A DNA stretch of 64,000 nucleotides from Bradyrhizobium sp. Ai1a-2 (GCF_000426245.1 NZ_AUEZ01000002.1:186001-250000), one strand, 5' to 3'; positions 1 to 9,938 are shown, counted from the stretch's first letter. A program made the numbers and translations. Notes: generated from the letters alone by a model not told the origin.

Positions 1-120
1 AACAGGATATCGTATACCTTCGAGGCAATCCGCTCCTGCGCAAGTAGCCGCACCGGGGAGCGACCATACGTCCCGGCTGTCGACCTTGTCCGGATGATCC
101 ATCTGCTGGATCATGCGTGA
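1..120 (+). other. possible 3' end of an upstream reading frame (uncertain)
   Basis: Frame 1 is open from the window edge to a TGA at 118-120 (40 codons, ending in ...VRMIHLLDHA). It could be the tail of a gene that starts outside the window. Codon choice at the beginning (ATA, AGG, AGT) is unlike the neighbouring genes, so it may equally be non-coding. I recognise no domain. Confidence 0.2.
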
Positions 121-243
121 ATCTTGCATACACGAAAACGGCTTGCTGCCGCCTCCACTCCGGCTGATCCAGCCGGAATAGAGCCAAGAAGAAAAAGGCG
201 CCGCCGACGAGAGGACGTGACCCACCATCGGGAGGAGGTTGAC

Positions 244-1224
244 TTGAGGCTGAAATCAATCGGTTACGTCTTGTTTGCGCTGCTGGCAGGCCTGTCTGTC
301 CTGGCCGGCCAGGCCCGGGCCGACGCGTGGCCCCAGAAGCCGATCACCTTCATCGTGCCATTCGCGGCCGGGGGCGGCACCGACGCCTTTGCCCGCCCGC
401 TCGCAGCCCAACTTGACACCCAGTTGGGCAAGCGCGTGCTGATCGAAAACCGCGCGGGCGCAGGCGGCACGGTGGGCGCTTCGGCGGCCGCCAAGGCCGC
501 GCCGGACGGCTACACTTTCTTCATGGGCGCGGCGCATCACGCCATTGCGCCATCGCTCTATCCTAATCTCGACTACGACATCGAGAAGGATTTTGTCGCG
601 GTGGCCTTGATCGCGCGGCCGCCGCAGGTGGTGGTCGTCAATCCCGACAAGGTCGCAGCCAAGACACTTGCCGAGTTCATCACCTACGCGCGTGCCAACC
701 CGGGTAAGTTGAATTACGGCTCGGCCGGCGCTGGCACCACGCATCACCTCGCGGGCGAGCTGTTCAAGATCCTGACCAAGACAAACATCCAGCACGTCCC
801 CTATCGCGGGGCCGGGCCCGCAATGCAGGATCTCATCGCCGGCCACGTGCCGGTCGTGTTCGATGGACTCGGCTCGTCGGCCGCGCCGATCAGGGCCGGG
901 CAGTTGCGGGCTCTTGCGGTGGCCGCGCCAAAGCGGGTGGCGGCGTTCCCCGATCTTCCGACGGCCAAAGAAGCAGGCCTGGCCAATTATGAAGTGTCGA
1001 CCTGGTACGGCCTGTTCGCGCCGAAGAACACGCCGCCGGAGATCGTCAAGCAGATGGTCAAGGAGCTGCAGAAAGCCATGCAGACGGCCTCAATCAAGGA
1101 GGCCTGGGAGCGCAACGGTTCCGACGTACCCGACGTCACCGGCTCTGCGTTCGCGACCATGGTCTCCGCAGAAGTCGTGCGCTGGCGCAAGGTCGTGAAC
1201 GAGGCCGGAGTTAAACTGGATTAG
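244..1224 (+). CDS. Bug/TctC-family periplasmic substrate-binding protein
   Basis: Bug proteins are periplasmic receptors that bind carboxylates and related small acids, often feeding a tripartite tricarboxylate transporter. A TTG at 244 preceded by GGAGGAGG (231-238) gives 326 residues starting MRLKSIGYVLF, a clean signal peptide cut after ARA. An upstream ATG at 124 in the same frame would add an arginine-rich stretch that does not look like a leader, so I reject it. Family hallmarks follow: PITFIVPFAAGGGTDAFAR near the mature N-terminus, NRAGAGGTVGA, and the late EAGLANYEVSTWYGLFAP block. No transporter membrane subunits are beside it, so it is an orphan receptor, a common situation in this family. 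The ligand cannot be read from the sequence. Confidence 0.88.
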   Translation: MRLKSIGYVLFALLAGLSVLAGQARADAWPQKPITFIVPFAAGGGTDAFARPLAAQLDTQLGKRVLIENRAGAGGTVGASAAAKAAPDGYTFFMGAAHHAIAPSLYPNLDYDIEKDFVAVALIARPPQVVVVNPDKVAAKTLAEFITYARANPGKLNYGSAGAGTTHHLAGELFKILTKTNIQHVPYRGAGPAMQDLIAGHVPVVFDGLGSSAAPIRAGQLRALAVAAPKRVAAFPDLPTAKEAGLANYEVSTWYGLFAPKNTPPEIVKQMVKELQKAMQTASIKEAWERNGSDVPDVTGSAFATMVSAEVVRWRKVVNEAGVKLD

Positions 1225-1245
1225 CCTGCGTGAAACTGGCCAAGT

Positions 1246-1491
1246 TCACTCCTGCCCGACCAGATGAAATTTGCGGCCGAGCTGGTGATGCACGGTGATG
1301 ACGGCGCGGTCGACGTCGCTGATCAGGCTGTCGCCGAGGACGACGTTCGGGATTTCCCAGTTGCGGCCCGCATTGGCGTGCGGCCGGGCCGAGACGGCGA
1401 CGACTTGCGCCGTCTCGCATCCGGGCTGGCTGCGCAGCGCCTCATTCGCGAGCTGGGTGAGGTCCGCATTGCTTTTTCCGATCGTCGCCAT
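1246..1491 (-). CDS. small conserved-looking hypothetical protein (81 aa)
   Basis: An 81-residue protein starting MATIGKSNADLTQLANEAL, with no signal peptide or membrane segment. The composition is that of a folded soluble protein, and the frame uses the GC-rich third positions expected here. The overlapping frames in the same stretch look like arginine-rich shadows. It stands alone, facing the binding-protein gene on the other strand. I recognise no family and assign no function. I believe it is a gene, but it has no operon partner to support it. Confidence 0.55.
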   Translation of the reverse strand: MATIGKSNADLTQLANEALRSQPGCETAQVVAVSARPHANAGRNWEIPNVVLGDSLISDVDRAVITVHHQLGRKFHLVGQE

Positions 1492-1727
1492 CGCTACTCC
1501 CGAAAGGTCGATTGTGTGGTGTGCAACAGGCCTGCGGCGCGTTTTGGGCAGCTCAGGTGCGTCGTCACCGCTTTTGGCGGGGGTGATCCGACGATCTTGA
1601 GTTGAATGGGTTACGTCTCGCTAACCTTTTCGATGAGCGCGGCCCGGGTTCGGGTTCCAACTTAACGCGGGCGTAAGACCGCGCTTGCCATTTTCCGGAC
1701 CAATCCGAGAAACCTGCAACAAGAACA

Positions 1728-2849
1728 ATGCCAATGATGGTGCAACAGCCGGCTCACTCGATCATCGCCGAACTCGAGGAAGCCGTGAGAGACGGCTCGT
1801 CGGCGAAGCGGATCAAGACCCTTCGGCGGGTGACAGACCTCTTCCTGAACGACGGCGAACGCTTGAGCGACGAACAGGTCAATGTGTTCGACGACGTCCT
1901 GTGCCTGCTGATCACGCGCGTCGAGAACCGGGCCAAAGCCGAGCTCAGCAAGCGCCTCGCGCCGCTGGACTACGCGCCGTTCGAGGTGATCCAGCGCCTG
2001 GCAAAGGACGACAAGATCGAGGTCGCCGGCGAAGTGCTGGCGCATTCGAGCCGCGTCTCCACGGAAACCCTGGTCGAGGTTGCCAGCACCAAGGGACAGG
2101 ATCACCTGCTTGCGATCTCCGGCCGCGCCAGCCTGCCCGAGGAGGTCACCGACGTGATCGTCGACCGCGGCGAGGTGCGGGCGATCCGCCGGCTCGCCAA
2201 CAATGCCGGCGCGCGCTTTTCGGAGGCCGGCTATTCCGGCATCGTCGCGCGCGCGGAAAGCGACGACGAACTGGTCGAGATCCTGGGGCTACGCATCGAT
2301 CTTCCGATCAAGTTCCTGCGCGAGCTGCTGCACCGCGCCAAGGACGCCGTGCGCGCCCGCCTGCTCTCGGTTGCGCCGCCGGCGCTGCAGGAGGAGATCC
2401 AGCAGGTGCTCGACGAGATCGCGCGCGAGGAGCCTGCGGCACGACGCAGCTTTGGCATTGCCGAACAACTGGTCAAGCTGATGAAGGAGCTGAACGAGCT
2501 GGACGATGCGGCAGTGTTCAAGTTCGCCGAAGCGGGCAAGTTCGACGAGGTGATCGTTGCGATCGCCCTGCTCAATGACGTCGCGCCCGAGATGATCGCG
2601 CGGGTGATGGAGGGGCACCGCTCCGACCTGATCCTGATTCCCTGCCGCGCTGCCCGGCTGAACTGGCCGACGGTGGAGACGATCCTGCGCAACCGGCCAG
2701 CGGCGCAACCGATCTCCGCGCAAACCATGGAGCAGGCGCAGCGGGATTTCCGCCGCCTGTCGATCGAGACCGCCCAGCGCACTGTGCGCTTCTGGCAGCT
2801 CCACAATCGTATCGAGAAGCCGGCGGAGGGGCGACCGGCAGCGAATTGA
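1728..2849 (+). CDS. DUF2336 domain-containing protein
   Basis: A 373-residue soluble, leucine- and charge-rich, all-helical protein. It starts MPMMVQQPAHSIIAELEEAV and shows repeated helical motifs (for example VIQRLAKDDKIEVAGEVLAHS and EVRAIRRLANNAGARFSEAG) resembling HEAT-like repeats. This matches DUF2336 proteins, which are widespread in Rhizobiales and of unknown function. The start may be the ATG at 1728 or the one at 1734. The gene is monocistronic: it is followed by a palindromic repeat and then by ilvC on the opposite strand. No catalytic motif is visible; a scaffold or regulatory role would be a guess. Confidence 0.8.
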   Translation: MPMMVQQPAHSIIAELEEAVRDGSSAKRIKTLRRVTDLFLNDGERLSDEQVNVFDDVLCLLITRVENRAKAELSKRLAPLDYAPFEVIQRLAKDDKIEVAGEVLAHSSRVSTETLVEVASTKGQDHLLAISGRASLPEEVTDVIVDRGEVRAIRRLANNAGARFSEAGYSGIVARAESDDELVEILGLRIDLPIKFLRELLHRAKDAVRARLLSVAPPALQEEIQQVLDEIAREEPAARRSFGIAEQLVKLMKELNELDDAAVFKFAEAGKFDEVIVAIALLNDVAPEMIARVMEGHRSDLILIPCRAARLNWPTVETILRNRPAAQPISAQTMEQAQRDFRRLSIETAQRTVRFWQLHNRIEKPAEGRPAAN

Positions 2850-2860
2850 CTCCCGTCGTC

Positions 2861-2947
2861 CGTAGGGTGCGCAAGCGCAGCGTGCCCACCAACACGAGCG
2901 GAGTACGGAAGGTGGGCACGGCGCAAAAGCGCCTTTGCCCACCTTAC
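2861..2947. repeat. palindromic intergenic repeat (GTAGGGTG...CACCTTAC family)
   Basis: An imperfect inverted repeat runs from CGTAGGGTGCGCAAGCGC to GCGCCTTTGCCCACCTTAC, with an inner GTGCCCACC/GGTGGGCAC pair. It fills the gap between the convergent DUF2336 gene and ilvC. It probably folds as a hairpin in transcripts from both sides and may act as a bidirectional terminator. Confidence 0.65.
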
Positions 2948-2953
2948 TTCTTC

Positions 2954-4021
<1,068 letters not shown>

Positions 4022-4067
4022 TCAGGTGGATCAAGACCGCCGGGCGCCCGCGAATTTCCGGCGTTGT

Positions 4068-4168
4068 CTAGAACGAAATGGCGCTTCTTTGAAGCGTCAT
4101 TTCGTTCTAGCTCTTTGTTGGGCATGATCTTTTCGGAAAACCGGTTTCCACTTTTCCGGATCATGCCC
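4068..4168. repeat. compound palindromic repeat: variable hairpin plus conserved GCATGATC hairpin
   Basis: Two hairpins in tandem. The first, 4068-4110, has CTAGAACGAAATG pairing with CATTTCGTTCTAG and inner GCGCTTC/GAAGCG arms. The second, 4120-4168, begins GGGCATGATC, contains GGAAAACCGGTTTCC and ends GATCATGCCC. The second module recurs almost unchanged at 19590-19634, there again preceded by a hairpin of unrelated sequence. It lies upstream of ilvC and downstream of the LysE gene. Confidence 0.75.
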
Positions 4169-4221
4169 TAAAGCTTTTCCCCGTCAGGGGAAACCCCGTT
4201 CTCGCATGGCGCGGTGCGGCA

Positions 4222-4839
4222 TCATGCGTCCATGAAGACCGGGTAGAGTGAGGCGAGCAACAGGATCGCCATCACGATATTGAAAGCACGCACCGCCAGA
4301 CGCGAAGTCAGGACCGGCCGCAGCGCGGTGCCGAACAGTGCCCAGGCGATGCAGGACAAGGTCCCGAGGATCAGGCTCAAGCCGACCTGGATCGCGATAT
4401 TCCAGGGGAATGCGGCAATCGCCGCATAGGCGGTGATGGTGCCGATCACCATCACCCAGCCCTTGGCGTTGACCCATTGGAACATGGCCGCGCCCCAGAA
4501 CGTCATCGGGCGGCCGCTTCCGTCGCCGGATTCCGGCGAGGATGGCTCGGCCATCGCGATCGCGGCGGCAAGATAGACCAGGTAGGCGACGCCGATATAT
4601 TTGAGGATGGTCTGCAACACGGGATAGGCGATGAAGACGGTGCCGAGGCCAAGGCCGACGGCGCCGACCATGAACGCAAATCCGACCGTGATGCCCGCCA
4701 TATGCGGCACCGTGCGGCGGAAGCCGTAAGTCAGCCCGGAGGACAGCAGCATGATGTTGTTCGGCCCCGGCGTGAAGAACATCACCACGGCGAACATCAC
4801 GAAGGCGATCAGAACCGACTGGGACATGGCACCACTCAT
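4222..4839 (-). CDS. LysE/RhtB-family amino acid exporter
   Basis: A 205-residue inner-membrane protein with about six hydrophobic segments. The family signature FFTPGPNNIMLLSSGLTYGF is near residues 20-40, and the motif AAMFQWVNAKGWVMVIG sits in the second half. LysE/RhtB proteins export amino acids or related metabolites using the proton gradient. The ATG at 4839 overlaps the TGA of the upstream EamA gene (ATGA, 4836-4839), which argues for translational coupling and fixes the start; a second Met four codons later is possible. Two exporters from different families in one unit, between ilv genes, suggest overflow export of amino acids, but the substrate is not determinable. Confidence 0.9.
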   Translation of the reverse strand: MSGAMSQSVLIAFVMFAVVMFFTPGPNNIMLLSSGLTYGFRRTVPHMAGITVGFAFMVGAVGLGLGTVFIAYPVLQTILKYIGVAYLVYLAAAIAMAEPSSPESGDGSGRPMTFWGAAMFQWVNAKGWVMVIGTITAYAAIAAFPWNIAIQVGLSLILGTLSCIAWALFGTALRPVLTSRLAVRAFNIVMAILLLASLYPVFMDA

Positions 4840-5711
4840 GCGATCTTCGCTCGGGGTTGCGGACGCTTCGAAAACAGCATGATGGCGATGCCGCCGACCA
4901 CCGCGGCCATGCCCGCAAGCCGCAGCGGCCCGAACCTCTCGCCGAACGCGATGCTGGAGGCGGCGGAGCCGACGAACGGCACCAGGAGCGCGAACGGCAC
5001 CACCTGCGCCGCCGGATAGTCGCGCAGCAGCCGGCCCCACAACCAATAGGCGATGCTGGTCGAGACGCCGCCGATGAACAGCATGCAGACGATGCCGGTC
5101 ATCGACATCTGCGACAGCGCCTGCCAGGTCGGCTTCGGGCCGAGGGTGACCAGCGACAGCGCGAACAGGGGAACAGCGGCGCAGAGGCACAGCCATGCGA
5201 ACAGATCGTACATGCGCGCACCCTGCGCGGGCCGCAGCAGGAGATTGCCGACCGCGAAACAGATCGGCGAGATCATCAGGATCGCGAATGCGCCGGCACT
5301 GAAATCATGGCCGACGGTGCCGGAGATCATCAAGAGGCCGATCGCGGCAATGCCGATGCCGACTAGCTGCATCCGGCTCGGCCATTCACTGAAAATGATG
5401 GCGGCGAACGCGATGGTGAACAGGGCCTGGCTCTGCACGATCACGCTGGTGAGCCCGACCGGCATGCCATGCGCAATGGCGATCGATTGCGCCAGCAACT
5501 GGCCGAGGAACAGGTTCAGGCTGATCGCGATCAGAAGCGGCCAGGACACTTTCGGCTTGCGCAGGAACAGGCACGGCAGCGCCGCGATCCCAAAGCGCAG
5601 CGCCGTCATCAATTCCGGCGGCAATTCGTCAAGCGCGAGCCGGCTCGCGACAAAGGCAAGCCCCCAGATCACCGCGACCATGACGGCGATGCAGACGTCG
5701 GCCGGTTTCAT
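4836..5711 (-). CDS. EamA/DMT-superfamily transporter
   Basis: A 291-residue membrane protein with ten predicted hydrophobic segments arranged as two EamA repeats. It starts MKPADVCIAVMVAVIWGLAF, with the typical GLAFVASRLALDELPPELMTALRF motif after TM1. The second repeat begins around GAFAILMISPICFAVGNLLLRPAQG. The length and the ALRF motif fit the EamA branch related to E. coli cysteine/O-acetylserine exporters, but other DMT exporters share them. It is translationally coupled to the LysE-type exporter downstream and preceded by a methyltransferase gene 28 bp upstream on the same strand. Confidence 0.88.
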   Translation of the reverse strand: MKPADVCIAVMVAVIWGLAFVASRLALDELPPELMTALRFGIAALPCLFLRKPKVSWPLLIAISLNLFLGQLLAQSIAIAHGMPVGLTSVIVQSQALFTIAFAAIIFSEWPSRMQLVGIGIAAIGLLMISGTVGHDFSAGAFAILMISPICFAVGNLLLRPAQGARMYDLFAWLCLCAAVPLFALSLVTLGPKPTWQALSQMSMTGIVCMLFIGGVSTSIAYWLWGRLLRDYPAAQVVPFALLVPFVGSAASSIAFGERFGPLRLAGMAAVVGGIAIMLFSKRPQPRAKIA

Positions 5712-5738
5712 TGGCTCGTCTTTTCCAGCTCGTTGATT

Positions 5739-6434
5739 CTAGCTCTTCTGTTCCGGCTTCGGCTTGCGCAGGAGGTAAGTGCCGTGCAGCGGCGCGTGGT
5801 AGTCGGCGGAGACCAAAGTGAAGCCGGCCTCGGTCAGCATGCGTTCCATGACCCAACCGAAGGTCGAATATTCGTCGCGCATATGCGTCACCACGCCGTC
5901 GCGCTCGAAATCGTGGTTCTTGATGGAAAAATCAGCCCAGCCCTCGACGTCGCGCTCGACGCCGTCGGGCATGCTGACGAACACGATGTCGCGCAGATAG
6001 AACTCGCAGCCCGGCTTCAGCGCGTTGAAGATCCGCGACATCGCCACCGCTTTCCAGAAATCCGGCAAATGATGCAGCGTGAATTCGCTGACGATCAGGT
6101 CATAGGAATTCGGCTGATAGGCGAAGCTCAGAAGCCCCGCCGGCTGGGTGCGGATGCGCGCCCTGCGGTCACGTGCATAGATGTTGGCAAGCGTCAGCAT
6201 CGCCGGCGAGATGTCGATCGCATCGACGTCGGCACCCATCAGCGCCGCTTCGCAGGCGAGCACGCCGTTGCCGCAACCGATATCGGCGACGCGCCAGCCC
6301 GGCTCGACGCCAAGCATCTTGAGCGTCTGGCGGGCGCGAAGGTCGGCGTCGTCATGGCGGCCATAGATCGAGGCGACCGCGGTGTCGATGCCGACCCGGC
6401 GTCTTTGCGTGTAATACCAGTCGCGTGCCAACAT
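5739..6434 (-). CDS. class I SAM-dependent methyltransferase
   Basis: A 231-residue soluble protein. Motif I of the Rossmann-like methyltransferase fold is clear (VADIGCGNGVLACEAA, about residues 50-65). It is followed by DVDAIDISPAMLTLA, whose acidic residue would contact the SAM ribose, and by the motif IV/post-IV region YDLIVSEFTLHHLPDFW. The substrate is unknown; fold and length match small-molecule methyltransferases of the UbiE/Methyltransf_11 type. The gene follows ilvN with only 3 bp between the ilvN stop and its ATG, so it is probably cotranscribed with ilvN and with the two exporters downstream. Confidence 0.85.
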   Translation of the reverse strand: MLARDWYYTQRRRVGIDTAVASIYGRHDDADLRARQTLKMLGVEPGWRVADIGCGNGVLACEAALMGADVDAIDISPAMLTLANIYARDRRARIRTQPAGLLSFAYQPNSYDLIVSEFTLHHLPDFWKAVAMSRIFNALKPGCEFYLRDIVFVSMPDGVERDVEGWADFSIKNHDFERDGVVTHMRDEYSTFGWVMERMLTEAGFTLVSADYHAPLHGTYLLRKPKPEQKS

Positions 6435-6437
6435 GGT

Positions 6438-6980
6438 TCACATCCCTTCCGGCCCGCGTCCGATCGCGGCAACGCCCGTACGTGACACCTCGACCAGGCC
6501 GAGCGGGCGCATCAGGTCGATGAACTGATTGATCTTGGCGGTATTGCCTGTGATCTCGAACACAAAACTCTCGGTAGTGGCATCAATTACCCGTGCCCTG
6601 AACGCGTCCGCCAGCCGCAGCGCTTCGACACGATGGTCGCCAGTGCCGCGCACCTTCACCATCGCCAGCTCCCGCTCGATCGAGCGTCCCGTCAGCGTCA
6701 TGTCGACGACGCGGTAGACCGGGATCATGCGGTCGAGCTGATGCTTGATCTGCTCGATCACCATCGGCGTGCCCGTGGTCACGATGGTGATGCGCGAGAG
6801 ATGTTTCTGGCTCTCGGTCTCCGAGACGGTGAGGCTTTCGATGTTGTAACCGCGGCCGGAGAACAACCCGATCACGCGCGCAAGCACGCCCGGCTCGTTC
6901 TGCACGAGCACCGAGAGCGTGTGGGTCTCGTTCGGGTCATGACGCTCTTCGAGGAAGTAAGCGGATGCGGGCTGGTTCAT
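6438..6980 (-). CDS. ilvN: acetolactate synthase small (regulatory) subunit
   Basis: Regulatory subunit of acetohydroxyacid synthase. It binds valine as feedback inhibitor and stimulates the catalytic subunit. The ATG at 6980 is preceded by GAGGGG and gives 180 residues; the frame extends upstream but without family similarity. The N-terminal ACT domain reads HTLSVLVQNEPGVLARVIGL then FSGRGYNIESLTVS. The C-terminal half ending VEVSRTGVAAIGRGPEGM is typical of the ilvN/ilvH type. A threonine dehydratase-like gene lies between it and the large subunit ilvI on the same strand, an unusual interruption. Confidence 0.95.
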   Translation of the reverse strand: MNQPASAYFLEERHDPNETHTLSVLVQNEPGVLARVIGLFSGRGYNIESLTVSETESQKHLSRITIVTTGTPMVIEQIKHQLDRMIPVYRVVDMTLTGRSIERELAMVKVRGTGDHRVEALRLADAFRARVIDATTESFVFEITGNTAKINQFIDLMRPLGLVEVSRTGVAAIGRGPEGM

Positions 6981-7005
6981 GGTCGTCCCCTCAAGAATTG
7001 CTCTG

Positions 7006-7989
7006 TCACGCCATCGCGCGTTCGGCGATGGCGTCCGTCCCGACCCACTGGCGGAACAGGTCAAAATCGATATTGCCGCCGCTCAAGACCAGGCCGACGC
7101 GCTTGCCTTGCAGCCTGTCCCGCTCCTGCAGCGCGGCCGCGAGCGCGGCGGCGCCGGCGCCTTCGGCGAGGTTGTGCGTATCGGTCCAGTAGGTGCGGAT
7201 GGCGGAGCCGACCTCGTCGTCGGTCACCTGCACGATGCGGGAGGCGCCCTTGCGAATCATCGCGAGCGCATCGGCGTCGGGAATGCGGGTCGCCATGCCA
7301 TCGGCGTGGGTATTGGCGGTCTCAGTGGTGACGACGGCGCCGGCCGCGAATGACAGGGCATAGGACGGCGCCTCGGTCGACTGCACGCCGACGATCTCGG
7401 TCTTCAGGCCGAGGAGATCGCGGACGCGGATGCAGCCGCAGATGCCGGAGCCCTGCCCGATCGGCACATAGAGCAAGTCGAGATCGGGTGCGGCCTTGAA
7501 CAGCTCGAACGCATAGGTCGCAACGCCCAGCACCAGATCGGGATGGAACGACGGCACCATGTGCAGGCCAGCACTTTCGGCGCGCCGCACCGCCTCCTCG
7601 CGCGCCGCCTGAAAATCCTGGCCATGCTCGACCAGCTCGGCGCCGAACGCGCGCATGGCGCGGTTCTTCTCCACCGAGTTGCCATGCGGCACATAGATCG
7701 TCGCCGGCAACCCATGACGGCGCGCGGCGAAGGCGAGGCTCTGGCCGTGATTGCCGCGCGTCGCCGAGATGATCCCGGGCGTATCAGGCTGCTCGCGCTT
7801 CAGGCGATCGAGATAGACGAGCCCGCCGCGCACCTTGAAGGCGCCGGTCGGCGTGTGGTTCTCATGCTTGACCAAAACATCCGCACCCAGCCGCTCGGCG
7901 AGCAGCGGCCAGGCATGTGCCGGTGTCGGCGGCACCGCGGTGCCGACAATCGCCTGCGCGCGCTCGAGCTGTCCAAGATCGAACATCAA
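7006..7989 (-). CDS. threonine dehydratase-like PLP enzyme without ACT domain
   Basis: A 327-residue fold-type II PLP enzyme. The Schiff-base lysine lies in HTPTGAFKVRGG (about 45-57), the substrate loop SATRGNHGQSLAFAA follows, the phosphate-binding glycine loop is IGQGSGICG, and VLSGGNIDFD is near the C-terminus. These are the marks of threonine/serine dehydratases, which convert threonine to 2-oxobutyrate and ammonia. There is no C-terminal ACT/IlvA regulatory domain, so it resembles catabolic or serine-racemase-like members rather than feedback-regulated IlvA. Its place between ilvI and ilvN suggests it supplies 2-oxobutyrate for isoleucine synthesis, but other beta-eliminating activities are possible. 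Confidence 0.85.
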   Translation of the reverse strand: MMFDLGQLERAQAIVGTAVPPTPAHAWPLLAERLGADVLVKHENHTPTGAFKVRGGLVYLDRLKREQPDTPGIISATRGNHGQSLAFAARRHGLPATIYVPHGNSVEKNRAMRAFGAELVEHGQDFQAAREEAVRRAESAGLHMVPSFHPDLVLGVATYAFELFKAAPDLDLLYVPIGQGSGICGCIRVRDLLGLKTEIVGVQSTEAPSYALSFAAGAVVTTETANTHADGMATRIPDADALAMIRKGASRIVQVTDDEVGSAIRTYWTDTHNLAEGAGAAALAAALQERDRLQGKRVGLVLSGGNIDFDLFRQWVGTDAIAERAMA

Positions 7990-8005
7990 TCCATCTCACA
8001 AGTAA

Positions 8006-8134
8006 CCCCCTCTCCCCGCCCTTCGCGGGGAGAGGGTTGGGGTGAGGGAAGACGGTGAGAGTTGGACTCTCGGAGAGTCCCCCTCACCCGGCGCGACGCG
8101 CCGACCTCTCCCCGCAAGCGGGGCGAGGTGAAGG
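8006..8134. repeat. palindromic intergenic repeat (CCCTCTCCCCGC family)
   Basis: Two nested hairpins lie between the ilvI stop and the threonine dehydratase start. CTCTCCCCGC..GCGGGGAGAG at 8010-8035 is followed by GGGGTGAGGG pairing with CCCTCACCC at about 8091, then a second CTCTCCCCGC..GCGGGG hairpin. This class of repeat is common between genes in Bradyrhizobium. Here it lies inside a same-strand gene series and may affect readthrough from ilvI. Confidence 0.65.
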
Positions 8135-8162
8135 AAGTGCGCTCGCGGTGAAAGCATCATCA

Positions 8163-9938
8163 TCACACCAGCGCCTTGCCGCCGGCGAAGGCGGTCGCGG
8201 TTGCCTCGTCGGTTGCCTCTTCCGGGAGCAGCATCTCGTTGTGCGCCTTGCCGGAGGGGATCATCGGGAAGCAGTTTTCCAGCGCGGCGACGCGGCAGTC
8301 GAACAGCACCGGGCGCTTGATCGCGATCATCTCCTTGATCGCGCCGTCGAGGTCGGCGGGCTTGATCACCTGCAGGCCGACGCCGCCATAGGCTTCGGCG
8401 AGCTTGACGAAATCCGGCAGCGCCTCGGTATAGGAATGCGACAGGCGGTTGCCGTGCAGGAGCTGCTGCCACTGCCGCACCATGCCCATGTACTGGTTGT
8501 TCAGGATGAAGATCTTGATCGGCAACTCGTATTGAACCGCCGTCGACATCTCCTGGATCGTCATCTGCACCGAGGCGTCGCCGGCGATGTCGATGACGAG
8601 GCTATCGGGATGGGCCACCTGCACGCCGACTGCGGCGGGCAGGCCATAGCCCATGGTGCCGAGGCCGCCCGAGGTCATCCAGCGGTGCGGCTCCTCGAAG
8701 CCGTAGAACTGCGCCGCCCACATCTGATGCTGGCCGACTTCGGTCGTGATGTAGGTGTCCTTGCCGCGCGTCAGCTCGAACAGGCGCTGGATCGCATACT
8801 GCGGCAGGATGATGTCGTTGTTCTTGCGGTAGGACAGCGAGTTGCGCGCACGCCATTGCGCGATCTGCTGCCACCACGCCTTGATGTCCGGCCGCTTCGC
8901 CTCCGCCTTGAACACCTGCAGGAGATCGCCGAGCACGTTGCCGGCATCGCCGATGATCGGCACGTCGACGCGGATGTTCTTGTTGATCGAGGACGGGTCG
9001 ATATCGATGTGGATCTTCTTCGAGCCCGGCGAGAACGCATCGATGCGGCCGGTGATGCGGTCGTCGAAGCGCGCGCCGACGCACAGCATGACGTCGCAAT
9101 CATGCATGGTCATGTTGGCCTCGTAGGTGCCGTGCATGCCGAGCATGCCGAGCCAGTTCTTGCCCGAGGCCGGATAGGCGCCAAGGCCCATCAAGGTCGA
9201 GGTGATCGGGAAGCCGGTGACCTCGGCGAATTCGCGCAAAAGTCTTGACGCCTCGGGGCCGGAATTGATGACGCCGCCGCCGCTATAGATCACCGGTCGC
9301 TTCGCGGACGCGAGCAGCGCCACGGCTTTGCGGATCTGGGCCGCCTCGCCCTTGACGCGCGGCGAGTAGGAGATGTGCACGTCGGACTTGCGCGGCGGAT
9401 GATAGGTGCCGACTGCGAACTGCACGTCTTTGGGCACGTCGACCACGACCGGGCCTGGGCGGCCGGAGGTCGCGACGTAGAATGCCTCATGCAGGACTTT
9501 GGCGAGGTCGTTGACGTTGCGCACCAGCCAGTTGTGCTTGGTGCAGGGGCGCGTGATGCCGACCGTGTCGCATTCCTGGAACGCGTCGTTGCCGATGAGA
9601 TGCGTCGGCACCTGGCCGGTGATGCAGACCAGGGGAATCGAATCCATCAGCGCGTCGGTGAGCGCCGTCACCATGTTGGTGGCGCCGGGGCCGGAGGTCA
9701 CCAGCACGACGCCGGGCTTGCCGGTCGAGCGCGCATAGCCTTCGGCCGCGTGGCCGGCGCCCTGCTCGTGCCGCACCAGGATGTGCTCGACCTCGCTCTG
9801 CTGGAAAATCTCGTCATAGATCGGCAGCACCGCGCCGCCCGGATAGCCGAAAAGGTGCTGCACGCCGTGATCGATCAGCGCGCGAACGATCATCGCGGCT
9901 CCCGTCATCTGGTTCGGATCGTGGCTCTTGTCTTTCAT
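8163..9938 (-). CDS. ilvI: acetolactate synthase large (catalytic) subunit
   Basis: Catalytic subunit of acetohydroxyacid synthase, a ThDP- and FAD-dependent enzyme condensing two pyruvates, or pyruvate with 2-oxobutyrate, in the first common step of Val/Leu/Ile synthesis. The start ATG at 9938 (MKDKSHDPNQMTGAAMIV), with GGAG upstream, gives 591 residues. The frame runs further upstream into the attenuator terminator, so that extension is rejected. Visible motifs: the ThDP-activating glutamate in RHEQGAGHAAEGYAR, the TPP site GDASVQMTIQEMSTAVQYE and FILNNQYMGMV. It is expressed behind the leader peptide and terminator described below, so it is almost certainly attenuated by branched-chain aminoacyl-tRNA supply. 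The symbol could equally be ilvB. Confidence 0.95.
   Translation of the reverse strand: MKDKSHDPNQMTGAAMIVRALIDHGVQHLFGYPGGAVLPIYDEIFQQSEVEHILVRHEQGAGHAAEGYARSTGKPGVVLVTSGPGATNMVTALTDALMDSIPLVCITGQVPTHLIGNDAFQECDTVGITRPCTKHNWLVRNVNDLAKVLHEAFYVATSGRPGPVVVDVPKDVQFAVGTYHPPRKSDVHISYSPRVKGEAAQIRKAVALLASAKRPVIYSGGGVINSGPEASRLLREFAEVTGFPITSTLMGLGAYPASGKNWLGMLGMHGTYEANMTMHDCDVMLCVGARFDDRITGRIDAFSPGSKKIHIDIDPSSINKNIRVDVPIIGDAGNVLGDLLQVFKAEAKRPDIKAWWQQIAQWRARNSLSYRKNNDIILPQYAIQRLFELTRGKDTYITTEVGQHQMWAAQFYGFEEPHRWMTSGGLGTMGYGLPAAVGVQVAHPDSLVIDIAGDASVQMTIQEMSTAVQYELPIKIFILNNQYMGMVRQWQQLLHGNRLSHSYTEALPDFVKLAEAYGGVGLQVIKPADLDGAIKEMIAIKRPVLFDCRVAALENCFPMIPSGKAHNEMLLPEEATDEATATAFAGGKALV

Noticed and set aside
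244..1224. Start at ATG 124 for the first Bug-type protein
   Set aside because: It would place 40 arginine-rich residues before the signal peptide; the TTG at 244 has a strong GGAGGAGG site.
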